A stretch of DNA of 64,000 bases from contig JAEULK010000029.1 of assembly GCA_016793775.1 (NCBI GenBank), positions 1-64,000 of the forward strand. The letters run 5' to 3'. The stretch is from Sphingopyxis sp. (lineage in GTDB: Bacteria > Pseudomonadota > Alphaproteobacteria > Sphingomonadales > Sphingomonadaceae). This document shows, piece by piece, positions 25,045-34,722 of this stretch (the stretch's first letter is position 1; every line of letters begins with the position of its first letter). A program made the translations under genes and the position numbers. A model generated the notes under the pieces. That model ran no database searches and had not been told where the DNA came from. It saw nothing but the letters and a program-made list of their open reading frames with translations.

Positions 25045-26676
25045 TTACACCGCATCATAAACCCGCTTCCCGCGCCGCACCGTCATGCTGTGCGTAGCCT
25101 TCAGCGCGAGCGATTTTTCGCGGATCGTCTCGACGCTGTGCCAGTTGGCGGTGACCGTGTCGCGGGTCAGCGCCACCGACACATAGCCGCGGTCCTGGGT
25201 GTTCGCCCATTTGAGCTGCGGCGACGATCCGCGCAGCGCCGCGACGCGCACCGCTTCGGGCACGCCGCGCGTGTAATTTTCGAAGCCCGGAGAAGTGACG
25301 CTATGGCCGCCGATCTCGATGCCGGCGGGCTTGCCGCCTTCGCTGAGGTCGAAGGCCCAGCCATTGTGGCTGTCGCCCGACAGGGTGACGAAGTCGGCAT
25401 CGGCCTGCTGCGCCGCCGCCAGCAGTCGCGACCGCGCGGCGGGATAACCGTCCCAGCCGTCGAGGTTGAGCGGCAGCCCCGCCTTCGCCGCGGCCTGCGC
25501 CGATTCGACGCGGCGGCGGACATTGTCGGCCATATTGGGGCCGAACCAGTCCTTGGCCTGCGGCGGGGTGAACAGGCTGCCCATCACGATCTGCTGCGCG
25601 CAGACCTGCCAACGCGTGCCCGCTTTCGTCGATGCGGCGAGGCCGCCGAACAGCCAATTTTCCTGCTCGGCGCCCATCAACTGGCGCGCCGGGTCGCGAT
25701 AGGCGCCCTCGGCATAGGCCTTCAGCGCCGCCGCCGGGTCGCTCGCGCCCTTGACGATATCGTCGACCTCGACCTGCTTGTCGCGGCCGGTGATGCGTGT
25801 TTCGGGCAGGAAGATCGTCGCGAGGTCGCCGACCTGGTAGTGGCGCCAGCGGCTGTCGGCGACGGGCATCCATTCGCGATAGACGCGCTCGGCGACTGCG
25901 GCGCGCACCGCCCATTCGCCCTCGCCTTCATTGTGATTCTCGGCGCCGCCCTTCCAGCTGTCGTTGGTGAATTCATGATCGTCCCATTGCGCGATCATCG
26001 GGAACAGCTGGTGCAGCCGCGCGAGGTCGGGGTCGCTGCGATAGGCGGCGTAGCGCAGGCGATAGTCGGCGAGGCTGACGATCTCATGGTCGGGCTGGAT
26101 CAGGCGGCCGGGCACCGCCAGCTTGACCGACGGATAATCGCCCGGCGCATATTCGTAGAGATAGTCGCCGACATGGACGACGAGGTCGATGTCCTGGCGC
26201 GCGGCGGCATGGCCATAGGCGTTGAACCAGCCGAAGGGCAGGTTCGAGCAGGAGACGAGCGCGAGGTTGAAGCCGCTGGTCGGTCCCTGCGGCAGGGTGC
26301 GGGTGCGGCCGGTGAGCGACTTGGTCCCGTCGGGCGCGACGAAGCGGTAGAAATACCAGCGCCCGGGCTGGAGCCCGTCGACGACGATCTTGGCGGTGTG
26401 GTCGCGCTCGCCCATCGCGGTGACGCTGCCCCCGCCCGATATGCGCGCGAAATCGGCGCTTTCGGAAACTTCGGCGGTCAGCGCGGCGTCGTTCGCGGCG
26501 GCGTAGCGCGTCCACAGCAGTACCGAATTGGGTCCCGGCTCCCCGCTCGCGACGCCATGGGTGAAACCCTGCGCCATCATCGCCCGCGCCGCGCCGGGCA
26601 GCGACAGCGCGGCGAGCCCCGCGGTGCCGAGCTTGATGAGCAGGCGGCGGTCGATCTCACCCCAAAGCTGGTGCAT
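25045..26676 (-). CDS. phoD: PhoD-like alkaline phosphatase/phosphodiesterase
   Basis: A 543-aa secreted phosphatase. The N-terminus IDRRLLIKLGTAGLAAL is a Tat-type leader. A PhoD N-terminal beta domain follows (GVASGEPGPNSVLLWTRY), then the catalytic core with HVGDYLYEY, QWDDHEFTND and SGDSHNGW, which hold the Ca/Fe ligands. Releases phosphate from esters in the periplasm. An AAGGAG site precedes the ATG. No PHO box was noticed. Confidence 0.93.
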   Translation of the reverse strand: MHQLWGEIDRRLLIKLGTAGLAALSLPGAARAMMAQGFTHGVASGEPGPNSVLLWTRYAAANDAALTAEVSESADFARISGGGSVTAMGERDHTAKIVVDGLQPGRWYFYRFVAPDGTKSLTGRTRTLPQGPTSGFNLALVSCSNLPFGWFNAYGHAAARQDIDLVVHVGDYLYEYAPGDYPSVKLAVPGRLIQPDHEIVSLADYRLRYAAYRSDPDLARLHQLFPMIAQWDDHEFTNDSWKGGAENHNEGEGEWAVRAAVAERVYREWMPVADSRWRHYQVGDLATIFLPETRITGRDKQVEVDDIVKGASDPAAALKAYAEGAYRDPARQLMGAEQENWLFGGLAASTKAGTRWQVCAQQIVMGSLFTPPQAKDWFGPNMADNVRRRVESAQAAAKAGLPLNLDGWDGYPAARSRLLAAAQQADADFVTLSGDSHNGWAFDLSEGGKPAGIEIGGHSVTSPGFENYTRGVPEAVRVAALRGSSPQLKWANTQDRGYVSVALTRDTVTANWHSVETIREKSLALKATHSMTVRRGKRVYDAV

Positions 26677-26731
26677 GGCAGTCTCCTTTTTTGCTGGCCG
26701 CTCTTTGCTCCGGCTTTGTGACGAAATGGCG

Positions 26732-27853
26732 TTATCCCATGATCCCCAGCGCGAGCAGCAGCAGCATGAAAGTGGTCACCGCGAACAGGCTGAAGAACAG
26801 CAGCAGCGTCCCGCGTACCAGCGCACCCAGGCGCGACGAACGATAGGCGCCGCGCAGCTGGCGCACCATGTGGAAGGGCACATAGAAGATCGCGAGGAAG
26901 GTCGCGACCTCGCCCAGCACGGTCAGGTTGAGCAACCGCACGACGACGAACAGGAGCAGCATGAAGCTGATCGAATAGGTCACGAAGACGAAATGGTCAT
27001 AGGTGTGGAAGCGGCGGCTGAACGGATAGAGCAGCCATAGGAAGGGCAAGGACAGCGGGATCAGCGCCCAGGCGAATTTATAGGCGTTGGCCTGCAATTT
27101 ATACAGCAGCAGCCCGGGGTTGGCGTTCGCCTTTTCAAACCCATGGTCGATGAACGCGATGCCGGTATCGACCTTGGTCCGTGCCAGGAAATCGACGCCG
27201 GTCATCATCTGATCGGCGGGATCGTCGAGCACCGGCGGACCCTTGTCGCGTTCCGCCTGCGTCATCGCCGGGCGGAGGCCGAGATAGGCGGCGCTTTTCA
27301 CCAGCATGTCGCGCTCGCGCTCCAGCTTCTGCCGTTCGGCGGGCGCCAGTTGCTTTTGCGCCAGCCGCGTCTCGACCTTGGCCATTTCCTCCTGGAAACC
27401 GGCCGAAAGCGCATTCGACTGGGTCTGGGTGGCGGCCGCCTTGGAAATTCCCTCGCCGACCCCGCCGCCGCTGCCGACCATCGCGAGCACCGCATAGGTC
27501 AGGAACACCGCGAACAGGAACAGCGCCAGCGGCGAAATGAAGCTCGCGCGCTCGCCGTGGATATAGCGGCGCGTCAGGTCGCCGGGGCGCCAGGCGAGCA
27601 AAGGCAGCGTGTTCCAGATCTTGCCTTCGAAATGGAAGATCGCATGGACCAGGTCGTGGCCGATCGCGCCGAAACTGCGGTGGACATCGACGCGCTGGCC
27701 GCAACGGTGGCAGTGCGAACCGATCAGGCTGGTGCCGCAATTGAGGCAGCGTGGCGATCCATGGCCGTCGGGCCCGCCGTGCCGCGGTTCGACCGCGCGG
27801 CCCGCCAGTCCCGCGGTCACCGCCGCCCCGATCGCTTCGATATCCCCGCTCAT
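26732..27853 (-). CDS. DUF3667-like membrane protein with N-terminal zinc ribbon
   Basis: A 373-aa protein. A CxxC-x6-CxxC zinc-ribbon motif (CLNCG then CHRCGQ) near residue 40 is followed by DLVHAIFHFEGKIWNTLPLLAWRPGDLTRRYIHGERASFISP, a conserved region typical of DUF3667, then four or five membrane helices with a charged loop. ATG 27853 is used; upstream in-frame codons overlap the proA promoter side. Function unknown. It is upstream of and co-oriented with the phoD-like gene. Confidence 0.8.
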   Translation of the reverse strand: MSGDIEAIGAAVTAGLAGRAVEPRHGGPDGHGSPRCLNCGTSLIGSHCHRCGQRVDVHRSFGAIGHDLVHAIFHFEGKIWNTLPLLAWRPGDLTRRYIHGERASFISPLALFLFAVFLTYAVLAMVGSGGGVGEGISKAAATQTQSNALSAGFQEEMAKVETRLAQKQLAPAERQKLERERDMLVKSAAYLGLRPAMTQAERDKGPPVLDDPADQMMTGVDFLARTKVDTGIAFIDHGFEKANANPGLLLYKLQANAYKFAWALIPLSLPFLWLLYPFSRRFHTYDHFVFVTYSISFMLLLFVVVRLLNLTVLGEVATFLAIFYVPFHMVRQLRGAYRSSRLGALVRGTLLLFFSLFAVTTFMLLLLALGIMG

Positions 27854-27931
27854 GGCGCCCTGCCTAAAGGCGCGCGCGGCAGGGCGCAACGGGACTTTCG
27901 CGGCGCGCGCAAAGCATGATAGGGGCGGCGG

Positions 27932-29215
27932 ATGACCGCCAAGGCCCACACACTATCCGCCGTTCCCGACGCCGATGCGCTGATCGCCGACATGGGCGCG
28001 CGCGCGCGCGCCGCCGCGAAGCTTCTGGCGACCGCGCCGACCGCGGCCAAGGCGGCGGCGCTCCACGCGGCGGCCGGGCAATTGCGCATCCGCGCCGACG
28101 CGATCCTCGACGCCAACCGGCGCGACATGGCGGACGGGCGCGCGGCGGAGCTGTCGGCGGCGATGCTCGACCGGCTGCGGCTCGACGATGCGCGGCTGAA
28201 CGCAATTGCCGGTGCGGTCGAGGCCGTCGCGGCGCTCACCGACCCGGTCGGCAGCGAAATCGATCGCAGCACCCGGCCCAACGGCCTGGCGCTCAGCCGC
28301 GTGCGCGTGCCGCTCGGCGTCGTCGGGATCATCTATGAAAGCCGGCCCAATGTCACCGCCGACGCGGCGGTGCTCGGGCTGATGGCGGGCAATGCGGTGA
28401 TCCTGCGCGGCGGCAGCGAGGCGGTGCACAGCAATCGCGCCATTCACGCGGCGCTGGCGGCGGGGCTCGCCAAGACGGGGCTGCCCGCCGACGCGGTGCA
28501 GCTGGTGCCGGTGCAGGACCGCGCCGCGGTCGGCGCGATGCTGCGCGCGCAGGGGCTGATCGACATCATCATCCCGCGCGGCGGCAAGGGGCTGGTCGCG
28601 CGCGTGCAGGACGAGGCGCGGGTGCCCGTACTCGCGCATCTCGACGGGATCAACCACCTCTATATCGACGGCGCCGCCGACCCCGCGAAAGCGGTGGAAC
28701 TCGCGGTCAACGCCAAGATGCGCCGCACCGGCGTCTGCGGCGCGACCGAAACGATCCTGATCGACCGGGCCTATCCGGCGCCGCTCGCGATTATCGATGC
28801 GCTGATAAAGGCGGGCTGCGAAGTGCGCGGCGACAAGGATGTCGCGGCGCTCAGCCCGCATGTCACCCCCGCGAGCGCCAACGACTGGGACTGCGAATAT
28901 CTCGACGCGATCGTGTCGATCGCGATGGTCGATGGCCTGACGGGCGCGCTCGCGCATATCGATGCACATTCGAGCAAGCACACCGACGCGATCGTCACCG
29001 AGGATGCTGCCGCCGCCGACCGCTTCTTGGCCGAAGTCGACAGCGCGATCGTCATGCACAATGCCTCGACGCAATTCGCCGACGGCGGCGAATTCGGCCT
29101 CGGTGCCGAAATCGGCATCGCGACGGGGCGGCTGCATGCGCGGGGCCCGGTCGCGCTCGAAGGGCTGACGACGTACAAATGGCTGGTGCGCGGAACGGGG
29201 CAGGTCCGGCCTTGA
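27932..29215 (+). CDS. proA: glutamate-5-semialdehyde dehydrogenase (ProA)
   Basis: A 427-aa gamma-glutamyl phosphate reductase, the second step of proline synthesis. The catalytic Cys269 is in [11 protein letters not shown], and the segments [15 protein letters not shown] and HDGN-equivalent [11 protein letters not shown] fit the family. In many relatives proA sits directly before nadD; here three extra genes lie between. Confidence 0.96.
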   Translation: MTAKAHTLSAVPDADALIADMGARARAAAKLLATAPTAAKAAALHAAAGQLRIRADAILDANRRDMADGRAAELSAAMLDRLRLDDARLNAIAGAVEAVAALTDPVGSEIDRSTRPNGLALSRVRVPLGVVGIIYESRPNVTADAAVLGLMAGNAVILRGGSEAVHSNRAIHAALAAGLAKTGLPADAVQLVPVQDRAAVGAMLRAQGLIDIIIPRGGKGLVARVQDEARVPVLAHLDGINHLYIDGAADPAKAVELAVNAKMRRTGVCGATETILIDRAYPAPLAIIDALIKAGCEVRGDKDVAALSPHVTPASANDWDCEYLDAIVSIAMVDGLTGALAHIDAHSSKHTDAIVTEDAAAADRFLAEVDSAIVMHNASTQFADGGEFGLGAEIGIATGRLHARGPVALEGLTTYKWLVRGTGQVRP

Positions 29216-29251
29216 CCGCGGCAAACAGGCGATTTCGACGGTGAGCGATTG

Positions 29252-29881
29252 ATGCGCCGCCCGGCAAAATTCGCTCTGGTGGCGCTCATTCTGGTCGTGA
29301 CACCCTTTTGCTGGTCGATGGCGCGCGACCTGTTCCCATTGCTGTTGGCCGACAAGGATGAAGCCGGCATCGCCGAGGCCGGGATCGCGTTGCAAGTTGT
29401 CGCCGAGCACAGAAGATTGCATATCGGCGAGGCGCCGCTTTCGCTCTCCATTTCAAGACCGGCCCCTTGCTATTCGGTCCCCAAGGCCAGTGTCCGGACG
29501 GAGTTTCGGCTGCCGAACAAGACGATCGACGGCATTGACGAAGATTTCCGGTCGAGCTCGGACATGGTCACCATGAACGGCTATCTCATTCCCTATGCCC
29601 TTTTTGCCGAGCGGATCGAACTCGAAGGACTGCAGACGAATCTCTCGCCGTTCGAACTGGCCGCGCTGAACGCCTGTATGACGGCGACGCCCTTCGCCCG
29701 CTGGTGCGACACCCATATCGAGGAGAATATGGGAGCCGACCATAAGCAAGTCGAACAAAGGCTCGTGATTTATGGCTTCATGCGCCACGCGATCGACGAA
29801 TATGGCAGCGAGATTCTTTGCACGACGATCCCGTCGATCGAGGATCGCCCCCAGCGCGGGAGCGGCCAGACGCGGCCTTGA
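29252..29881 (+). CDS. unknown protein with N-terminal membrane anchor (209 aa)
   Basis: One N-terminal hydrophobic helix (FALVALILVVTPFCW) and then a polar domain with several Cys that may be exported. It starts 36 nt after proA (ATG 29252) and is less GC-rich than proA. With the following toxin-antitoxin pair it forms the extra block between proA and nadD. No family recognised. Confidence 0.7.
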   Translation: MRRPAKFALVALILVVTPFCWSMARDLFPLLLADKDEAGIAEAGIALQVVAEHRRLHIGEAPLSLSISRPAPCYSVPKASVRTEFRLPNKTIDGIDEDFRSSSDMVTMNGYLIPYALFAERIELEGLQTNLSPFELAALNACMTATPFARWCDTHIEENMGADHKQVEQRLVIYGFMRHAIDEYGSEILCTTIPSIEDRPQRGSGQTRP

Positions 29882-29885
29882 AGCA

Positions 29886-29906
29886 TTTGTATACAAGTGA
29901 TACAAA
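29886..29906 (+). promoter_or_regulatory. operator-like palindrome before the toxin-antitoxin pair
   Basis: TTTGTAT and ATACAAA arms flank a 7-bp centre, and a second palindrome, TTGTATACAA, overlaps the left arm. It ends 6 bp before the antitoxin ATG, the expected place for autoregulation by a ribbon-helix-helix antitoxin. Confidence 0.65.
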
Positions 29907-29912
29907 CGCTTC

Positions 29913-30182
29913 ATGGACACATCGCCGATCACGGCTCGCCTCGACGCGGCCACGCTCGAAACCCTGGATCGGATCGCCGAGCGCTATGACCGCTCGCGGT
30001 CGTGGCTGGTCGCCCAGGCCGTCCGGCAATTTGTCGAGCGCGAAGCCGAGATGCTGGCCTTTATCGAAGAAGGCGAACGTTCGGCGCGCGAGGAACCGTT
30101 GATCTCGCATGAAGAGATGAAGCAGTTCATCGCGGCGAAGCGAGCCGAACTTCTCGCAAAGCGGGATAAAGCCGCAGCGTGA
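29913..30182 (+). CDS. ribbon-helix-helix antitoxin (ParD/CopG-like)
   Basis: An 89-aa protein. Residues 6-50 form a ribbon-helix-helix (ITARLDAATLETLDRIAERY, then RSWLVAQAVRQFVERE). The acidic C-terminal half is expected to wrap and neutralise the toxin. Its stop overlaps the toxin start as GTGA. Likely represses its own promoter through the palindrome just upstream. Confidence 0.88.
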   Translation: MDTSPITARLDAATLETLDRIAERYDRSRSWLVAQAVRQFVEREAEMLAFIEEGERSAREEPLISHEEMKQFIAAKRAELLAKRDKAAA

Positions 30183-30466
30183 CCAAGGTCCAATGGTCGC
30201 AGGCAGCGAACGAAGACCTGCTGAACAATGCGGACAGCCTTTCCCTCGTCGATTTCGATCTAGCCTTTGAATTGCTGACAGCAGCCGATAGCGCGAATGA
30301 TTTCCTGGCCTTGACGCCGCGCGCCGGTTCGCTGGTCGATGCAACGGGGCTTCGCAAATGGCGCCTCGGCCAATTACCCTTTGCCCTATTATACAACGTC
30401 AACGCCGAGCGGCTCCTGGTTCTGCGCGTGATCCACTTGCGTAGCGATTGGCAGAGCCTCCTATGA
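30179..30466 (+). CDS. RelE/ParE-superfamily toxin
   Basis: A 95-aa protein with the ParE layout: an N-terminal VQWSQAANEDL strand-helix, a central helical pair, GLRKWRLGQLPFALLYNV (conserved Arg and beta strand), and a C-terminal strand LLVLRVIHLRSDW. ParE toxins target gyrase, RelE toxins cut mRNA; the sequence does not settle which. GTG start overlaps the antitoxin stop, and its own stop overlaps the nadD start (ATGA). Confidence 0.85.
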   Translation: MTKVQWSQAANEDLLNNADSLSLVDFDLAFELLTAADSANDFLALTPRAGSLVDATGLRKWRLGQLPFALLYNVNAERLLVLRVIHLRSDWQSLL

Positions 30467-31116
30467 TCCCCACCGGCCTTTTCGGCGGCAGCTTCAACCC
30501 CGCGCATGGCGGGCACCGGGCGATCAGCGTCAATGCGATCGCGGCGCTGGGGCTCGAGGAACTGTGGTGGCTCGTCTCGCCCGGCAATCCGCTCAAGCCC
30601 GTGCAGGGCATGGCACCTCTGCCCGCGCGGCTTGCTTCGGCCCAGCGCATGGCGCGCGGCGCGCCGATTCGCGCCACCGCGATCGAGGCCGAACTCGGCA
30701 CGCGCTACACCGTCGATACGCTGAAGAAACTGGTCCGCCGCCACCCCAACCGGCAGTTCATCTGGATCATGGGCGCCGACAATCTCGCCCAATTGCCCCA
30801 CTGGCGCGACTGGCGGGGGATTGCGCGACTCATGCCGATTGCGGTTATCGCGCGTCCGGGCTATAATGGCCGCGCCCATGCTGTACAGGCGATGGGTTGG
30901 CTTCGGCGCTTCGTCCGGCCCGCGGACCAGAAACTTCACTGGACGGACTGGAGACCGCCTGCCCTCGTGTTCCTGCGCTTTTCGCCCGATGTGCGATCTG
31001 CAACTGCGATACGGCAGGCCAACCCCCGCTGGTTCGAATGGTATCAAGGCCGCGCGCTGCGCGACCCGCTGACCCATTCGCGCCTGGCATGGAATGAAAG
31101 GAATGAAACCGCTTGA
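30463..31116 (+). CDS. nadD: nicotinate-nucleotide adenylyltransferase
   Basis: A 217-aa enzyme of NAD synthesis with the nucleotidyltransferase motif GGSFNPAHGGH (residues 8-18) and SATAIR near the C-terminus, equivalent to the ISSTxxR motif. I use ATG 30463, which overlaps the toxin stop; an in-frame TTG 15 bases upstream lies inside the toxin gene. It is followed directly by rsfS, the usual arrangement. Confidence 0.95.
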   Translation: MIPTGLFGGSFNPAHGGHRAISVNAIAALGLEELWWLVSPGNPLKPVQGMAPLPARLASAQRMARGAPIRATAIEAELGTRYTVDTLKKLVRRHPNRQFIWIMGADNLAQLPHWRDWRGIARLMPIAVIARPGYNGRAHAVQAMGWLRRFVRPADQKLHWTDWRPPALVFLRFSPDVRSATAIRQANPRWFEWYQGRALRDPLTHSRLAWNERNETA

Positions 31117-31508
31117 TAGCCGCCAGTAAGGATGCCGCGCCCGGCGCCGCACCGAATGACAGCGTGGACGCCCTTCACGCGCTGATTCTCGACCAGCTCG
31201 ACGAGGATCAGGCCCAGGAAACCATCTCCATACCGCTTGCCGGCAAGAGCAGCATCGCCGACCATATGGTCATCGCGAGCGGCCGTTCGACGCGCCATGT
31301 CTCGGCGATCGCCGACAAGCTGGCGCAGCGGATCAAGCAGGAAGCGGGCCGCCTCGTCCGCGTCGAAGGCCTGCCGAACGCCGATTGGGTGCTGATCGAT
31401 GCCGGCGACGTCATCGTCCACCTGTTCCGCCCCGAGGTGCGCAGTTTCTATAACCTCGAGCGCATGTGGTCGTTCGGCGACGCGCCGCCCGTCACCGCCG
31501 TAAATTGA
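31113..31508 (+). CDS. rsfS: ribosomal silencing factor RsfS
   Basis: A 131-aa protein that binds L14 on the large subunit to block subunit joining when nutrients are scarce. Typical segments are IADHMVIASGRSTRHVSAIAD and the C-terminal DAGDVIVHLFRPEVRSFYNLERMW. The start appears to be TTG at 31113, overlapping the nadD stop. Confidence 0.95.
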   Translation: MIAASKDAAPGAAPNDSVDALHALILDQLDEDQAQETISIPLAGKSSIADHMVIASGRSTRHVSAIADKLAQRIKQEAGRLVRVEGLPNADWVLIDAGDVIVHLFRPEVRSFYNLERMWSFGDAPPVTAVN

Positions 31509-31540
31509 CGCCGTCACCGCTTAGCGGTTAGGCGGCGTCC

Positions 31541-31969
31541 ATGCTGCTGCATATCATCGCAAGGGGACGCATCGGGCGGTCCCCCGAGGCCGACCTCGTC
31601 GGCCGCTATATGAAGCGCGTGACCTGGCCGCAGAAGATCACCGAATTGCCCGACACCGGCGGCAAGCCGCCCGCCGCGGCGCCCGGCAGCCGCACCATAT
31701 TGCTCGACGAGACGGGCGAGCAGATCACTTCCCTCGACCTGGCCAAACTCCTCGAACGCTGGCGCGACGACGGCGTGCGCGAGGCGCGCTTCTGCCTCGG
31801 CGCCGCCGACGGCTTTACGCCCGAGGAACGCGAAGGCGCCGACAAGGCGATCGCCTTCGGCCGCGCGACCTGGCCGCATCTGATGGCGCGAGCGATGCTC
31901 GCCGAACAATTGTGGCGCGCGACCAGCATCATCGCCGGCCACCCCTATCATCGCGAGGGCCAGCAATGA
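31541..31969 (+). CDS. rlmH: 23S rRNA (pseudouridine-1915-N3)-methyltransferase RlmH
   Basis: A 142-aa SPOUT methyltransferase ending in HPYHRE, the family's conserved C-terminus, with the SAM-site segment FCLGAADGF. It methylates pseudouridine 1915 in helix 69. Its stop overlaps the next ATG (ATGA). Confidence 0.95.
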   Translation: MLLHIIARGRIGRSPEADLVGRYMKRVTWPQKITELPDTGGKPPAAAPGSRTILLDETGEQITSLDLAKLLERWRDDGVREARFCLGAADGFTPEEREGADKAIAFGRATWPHLMARAMLAEQLWRATSIIAGHPYHREGQQ

Positions 31970-33180
31970 GGGCCGCGCTCGCCCTGCCCATGCTGCTGCT
32001 GGCGCTGGCCTGCGGCGCGCTCGCGCTGGCGCAGAGCGACGTCTTCGATCCCGAAGCCATCGCCGCGCAGGAACGCCGACAGCTTGTTACCGCGAAGGAA
32101 CAGTCCGCCGCCGCGCTCACGCGCAGCGCCGCGCTCGAAAAACAGGCGGCGGCGGCGACCGACGCCGCCGATCGGCTGAAGAAACGCAGCGCCGCGCTCG
32201 CCGCGCGCATCCAGTCGGCCGAGGCCGACATCAGCGCCGGCGAGGCGCGCGTGGCGCTGGTCGGCCGCCGCCTGTCCGAACAACAGGCCCGGCTCGCCGA
32301 CCAGCAGCAGCCGTTGCTCGAACTCACCGCCTCGCTGCAACAATTGTCGCGCCAGCCGCCGGTCAGCGTGCTCGCGCAGCCGGGGTCGCTCCGCGAGATG
32401 GTCCACGCCCGCGCGGTGCTCGACGCGGTGATGCCGGTGATCGACCGCCGCACCGCCGGGGTGCGCCGCGAACTCGCGCAATTGCGCGCGACGCGCCAGC
32501 AACAGTCGGTCGCGCTCGCCGCACTGGCCGCGAGCAAGAAACAGCTCGCGGTGCGGCGCGACGAGCTGACGCGGCTGGAAAATGAAGGCCGGCTGCGCTC
32601 GCGCGACCTGATGAGCAGCGCGCGGCTCGAGGCCGACCGCGCGCTCGGGCTGGGCGAAAAGGCACGCGATATCGTCGACCTGATGGACACCCTCGAAGTC
32701 GACAGTGGGGTGCGCGCCGAACTGGCGCAGCTGGCGGGGCCGGTCCAGCGCCCCACCAATCCGGCGACCGGCAACCCCGCCGTCTCGGCGTCGGCGGCGC
32801 CGGAAGCCGACCTCGCGCGCGGTGCCTATCGCCTGCCCGTCGTCGGGCGCATCGTCGCGGGGCTGGGCGAGGTCGACGACAGCGGGGTGCGCTCGCGCGG
32901 CATCACCATCGTCGCACGCCCGGGCGGCCAGGTCGTCGCGCCGGCGCCGGGCCGCGTCACCTTTGCCGGCGACTATCGCGGCTATGGCAAGATCGTCATC
33001 ATCGACCATGGCGGCGGCTGGACCTCGCTGCTCACGGGGATGATCGGCCTGTCGGCGGGCGTCGGCGACACGCTGGATGCCGGAGCGCCGATCGGGCGCG
33101 CGGGGGCGGGCGACGCGCATATCACGGTCGAACTGCGCCGCGCCGGGCGCCCCGTCGATATCGCGCAGATGTTGGGCTGA
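31966..33180 (+). CDS. envC: EnvC-like murein hydrolase activator (degenerate M23 domain)
   Basis: A 404-aa secreted protein: signal peptide (LALPMLLLALACGALALAQ), then about 220 residues of Ala/Gln/Arg-rich coiled coil, then a C-terminal LytM-like domain. The HxxxD and HxH zinc ligands of active M23 peptidases are not present (RSRGITIVAR and DAHITVELR occupy those places), so it is probably an amidase activator for daughter-cell separation rather than an enzyme. Followed by the ctpA-type protease, a common pairing. Confidence 0.88.
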   Translation: MRAALALPMLLLALACGALALAQSDVFDPEAIAAQERRQLVTAKEQSAAALTRSAALEKQAAAATDAADRLKKRSAALAARIQSAEADISAGEARVALVGRRLSEQQARLADQQQPLLELTASLQQLSRQPPVSVLAQPGSLREMVHARAVLDAVMPVIDRRTAGVRRELAQLRATRQQQSVALAALAASKKQLAVRRDELTRLENEGRLRSRDLMSSARLEADRALGLGEKARDIVDLMDTLEVDSGVRAELAQLAGPVQRPTNPATGNPAVSASAAPEADLARGAYRLPVVGRIVAGLGEVDDSGVRSRGITIVARPGGQVVAPAPGRVTFAGDYRGYGKIVIIDHGGGWTSLLTGMIGLSAGVGDTLDAGAPIGRAGAGDAHITVELRRAGRPVDIAQMLG

Positions 33181-33232
33181 CAGCGACCGTTAACGTGCCG
33201 TTCGGGTGCTGAACCGTAATGGGATGCATCGC

Positions 33233-33261
33233 TTGACGCCCCGCCCAATGCATAGGATTAT
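33233..33261 (+). promoter_or_regulatory. predicted promoter of the S41 peptidase gene
   Basis: TTGACG (33233-33238), a 17-bp spacer and GATTAT (33256-33261) lie about 50 bp before the start, indicating a promoter separate from the nadD operon. Confidence 0.5.
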
Positions 33262-33312
33262 GGCATACCGGGGAATATAAGGCGCAGACTCCGCCAAGGC
33301 TGAAAGACGATC

Positions 33313-34710
33313 ATGACCGAACCGACCGAGACCACCGCCTCCCCCAAGCGCCGTTTCGCCCTGTGGCAGGGCGCCGCCGCGCTGAGCACGCTCGCGCTGG
33401 TGCCGCTGGCGACGGGGGCGATGGCGACCGTCGATAGCGCGACGACCGACGAGATTTCGCGCTTCATGGACGTCTTCCTCGAAGTGCGGTCGAACTATGT
33501 CGAGCCGGTCGACGATTCGAAACTGATCGAGGGTGCGATCAACGGCATGCTGGCCAGCCTCGACCCGCATTCGGGCTATCTCGACGCGCGCGGCTATTCG
33601 ACGCTGCGCACCCAGACCGATGGCGAATATGGCGGTCTCGGCCTGTCGGTGACGATGGAAGACGGCGTGGTGAAGGTGATCGCGCCGATGGCCGACACAC
33701 CCGCCGCCCGGGCCGGGGTCAAGGCGGGCGATTACATCACCCATATCAACAAGGAACTGATCTTCGGCCTGACTCTCGACGAGGCGGTCGAGCAGATGAA
33801 GGGCAAGCCGGGCACCAAGATCGACATCACCGTCGTGCGCGAAGGCCAGGACAAGCCGATGGAATTGTCGCTGACCCGCGAGATCATCGACCTGAAGCCG
33901 GTGAAATGGGAAGTGAAGGGCGACGTCGGCGTGCTGACCGTGTCCAGCTTCTCGGCCGACGCGACCGGCGACCTGCGCGCCGCGATGATGGCGGTCGAAA
34001 AATCGCTGGGCAAGAAGCCGCGCGGCTGGGTCCTCGACCTGCGCTCCAACCCGGGCGGGCTGCTCGACGAGGCGGTCGGGATCAGCGACCTGTTCCTCGA
34101 ACGCGGCGAGATCGTCTCGCAGCGCGGCCGCCGCAAGGGCGATATCGAACGCTATTTCGCCGAACCCGGCGACGCGGCGGGCGGCGCCCCGGTGATCGTG
34201 CTGATCGACGCCGGATCGGCCTCGGCCTCCGAAATCGTCGCGGGGGCGCTGCAGGACCAGCATCGCGCGGTGATCATGGGCGAACGCAGCTTCGGCAAGG
34301 GGTCGGTGCAGACGGTGCTGCCGCTGACCGACACCACCGCCCTGCGCCTGACCACGGCGCGCTATTATACGCCGTCGGGCCGCAGCGTGCAGGAAGGCGG
34401 GATCGATCCCGACATCCGCGTGCCGCAGTTGTCGGACCCCGATTACAAGGACCGTCCGCGCTTCCGCGAGAGCGATCTGCGCCGTCACCTGATCAACGAG
34501 AAAAAGGTCGACAACAGCCTGCTCGAAAAGGACGAGAAGGACGATCCGCGCTTCACCGCGACCGCCGAGGAACTGAAGGCCAAGGGCATCGAGGATTTCC
34601 AGCTCAATTATGCGTTGCAGACGATCGGCCGGATCAACCCCGCCGCGCGCATGGCGCAAAGCACCAAGGCGCCCGCGAAGCCAGCTGCCAAGCCGGTGCG
34701 CCGCAACTAG
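33313..34710 (+). CDS. ctpA: C-terminal processing peptidase (S41 family)
   Basis: A 465-aa periplasmic serine protease: an N-terminal membrane anchor, a PDZ domain (around EYGGLGLSV...GVKAGDYITHINK) and the S41 core with nucleophile Ser306 in SASASEI and general base Lys329 in GKGSVQ. The C-terminal tail is Pro/Ala/Lys-rich. Trims or degrades envelope proteins from their C-termini. Confidence 0.95.
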   Translation: MTEPTETTASPKRRFALWQGAAALSTLALVPLATGAMATVDSATTDEISRFMDVFLEVRSNYVEPVDDSKLIEGAINGMLASLDPHSGYLDARGYSTLRTQTDGEYGGLGLSVTMEDGVVKVIAPMADTPAARAGVKAGDYITHINKELIFGLTLDEAVEQMKGKPGTKIDITVVREGQDKPMELSLTREIIDLKPVKWEVKGDVGVLTVSSFSADATGDLRAAMMAVEKSLGKKPRGWVLDLRSNPGGLLDEAVGISDLFLERGEIVSQRGRRKGDIERYFAEPGDAAGGAPVIVLIDAGSASASEIVAGALQDQHRAVIMGERSFGKGSVQTVLPLTDTTALRLTTARYYTPSGRSVQEGGIDPDIRVPQLSDPDYKDRPRFRESDLRRHLINEKKVDNSLLEKDEKDDPRFTATAEELKAKGIEDFQLNYALQTIGRINPAARMAQSTKAPAKPAAKPVRRN

Positions 34711-34722
34711 GATCGTCCTTCG

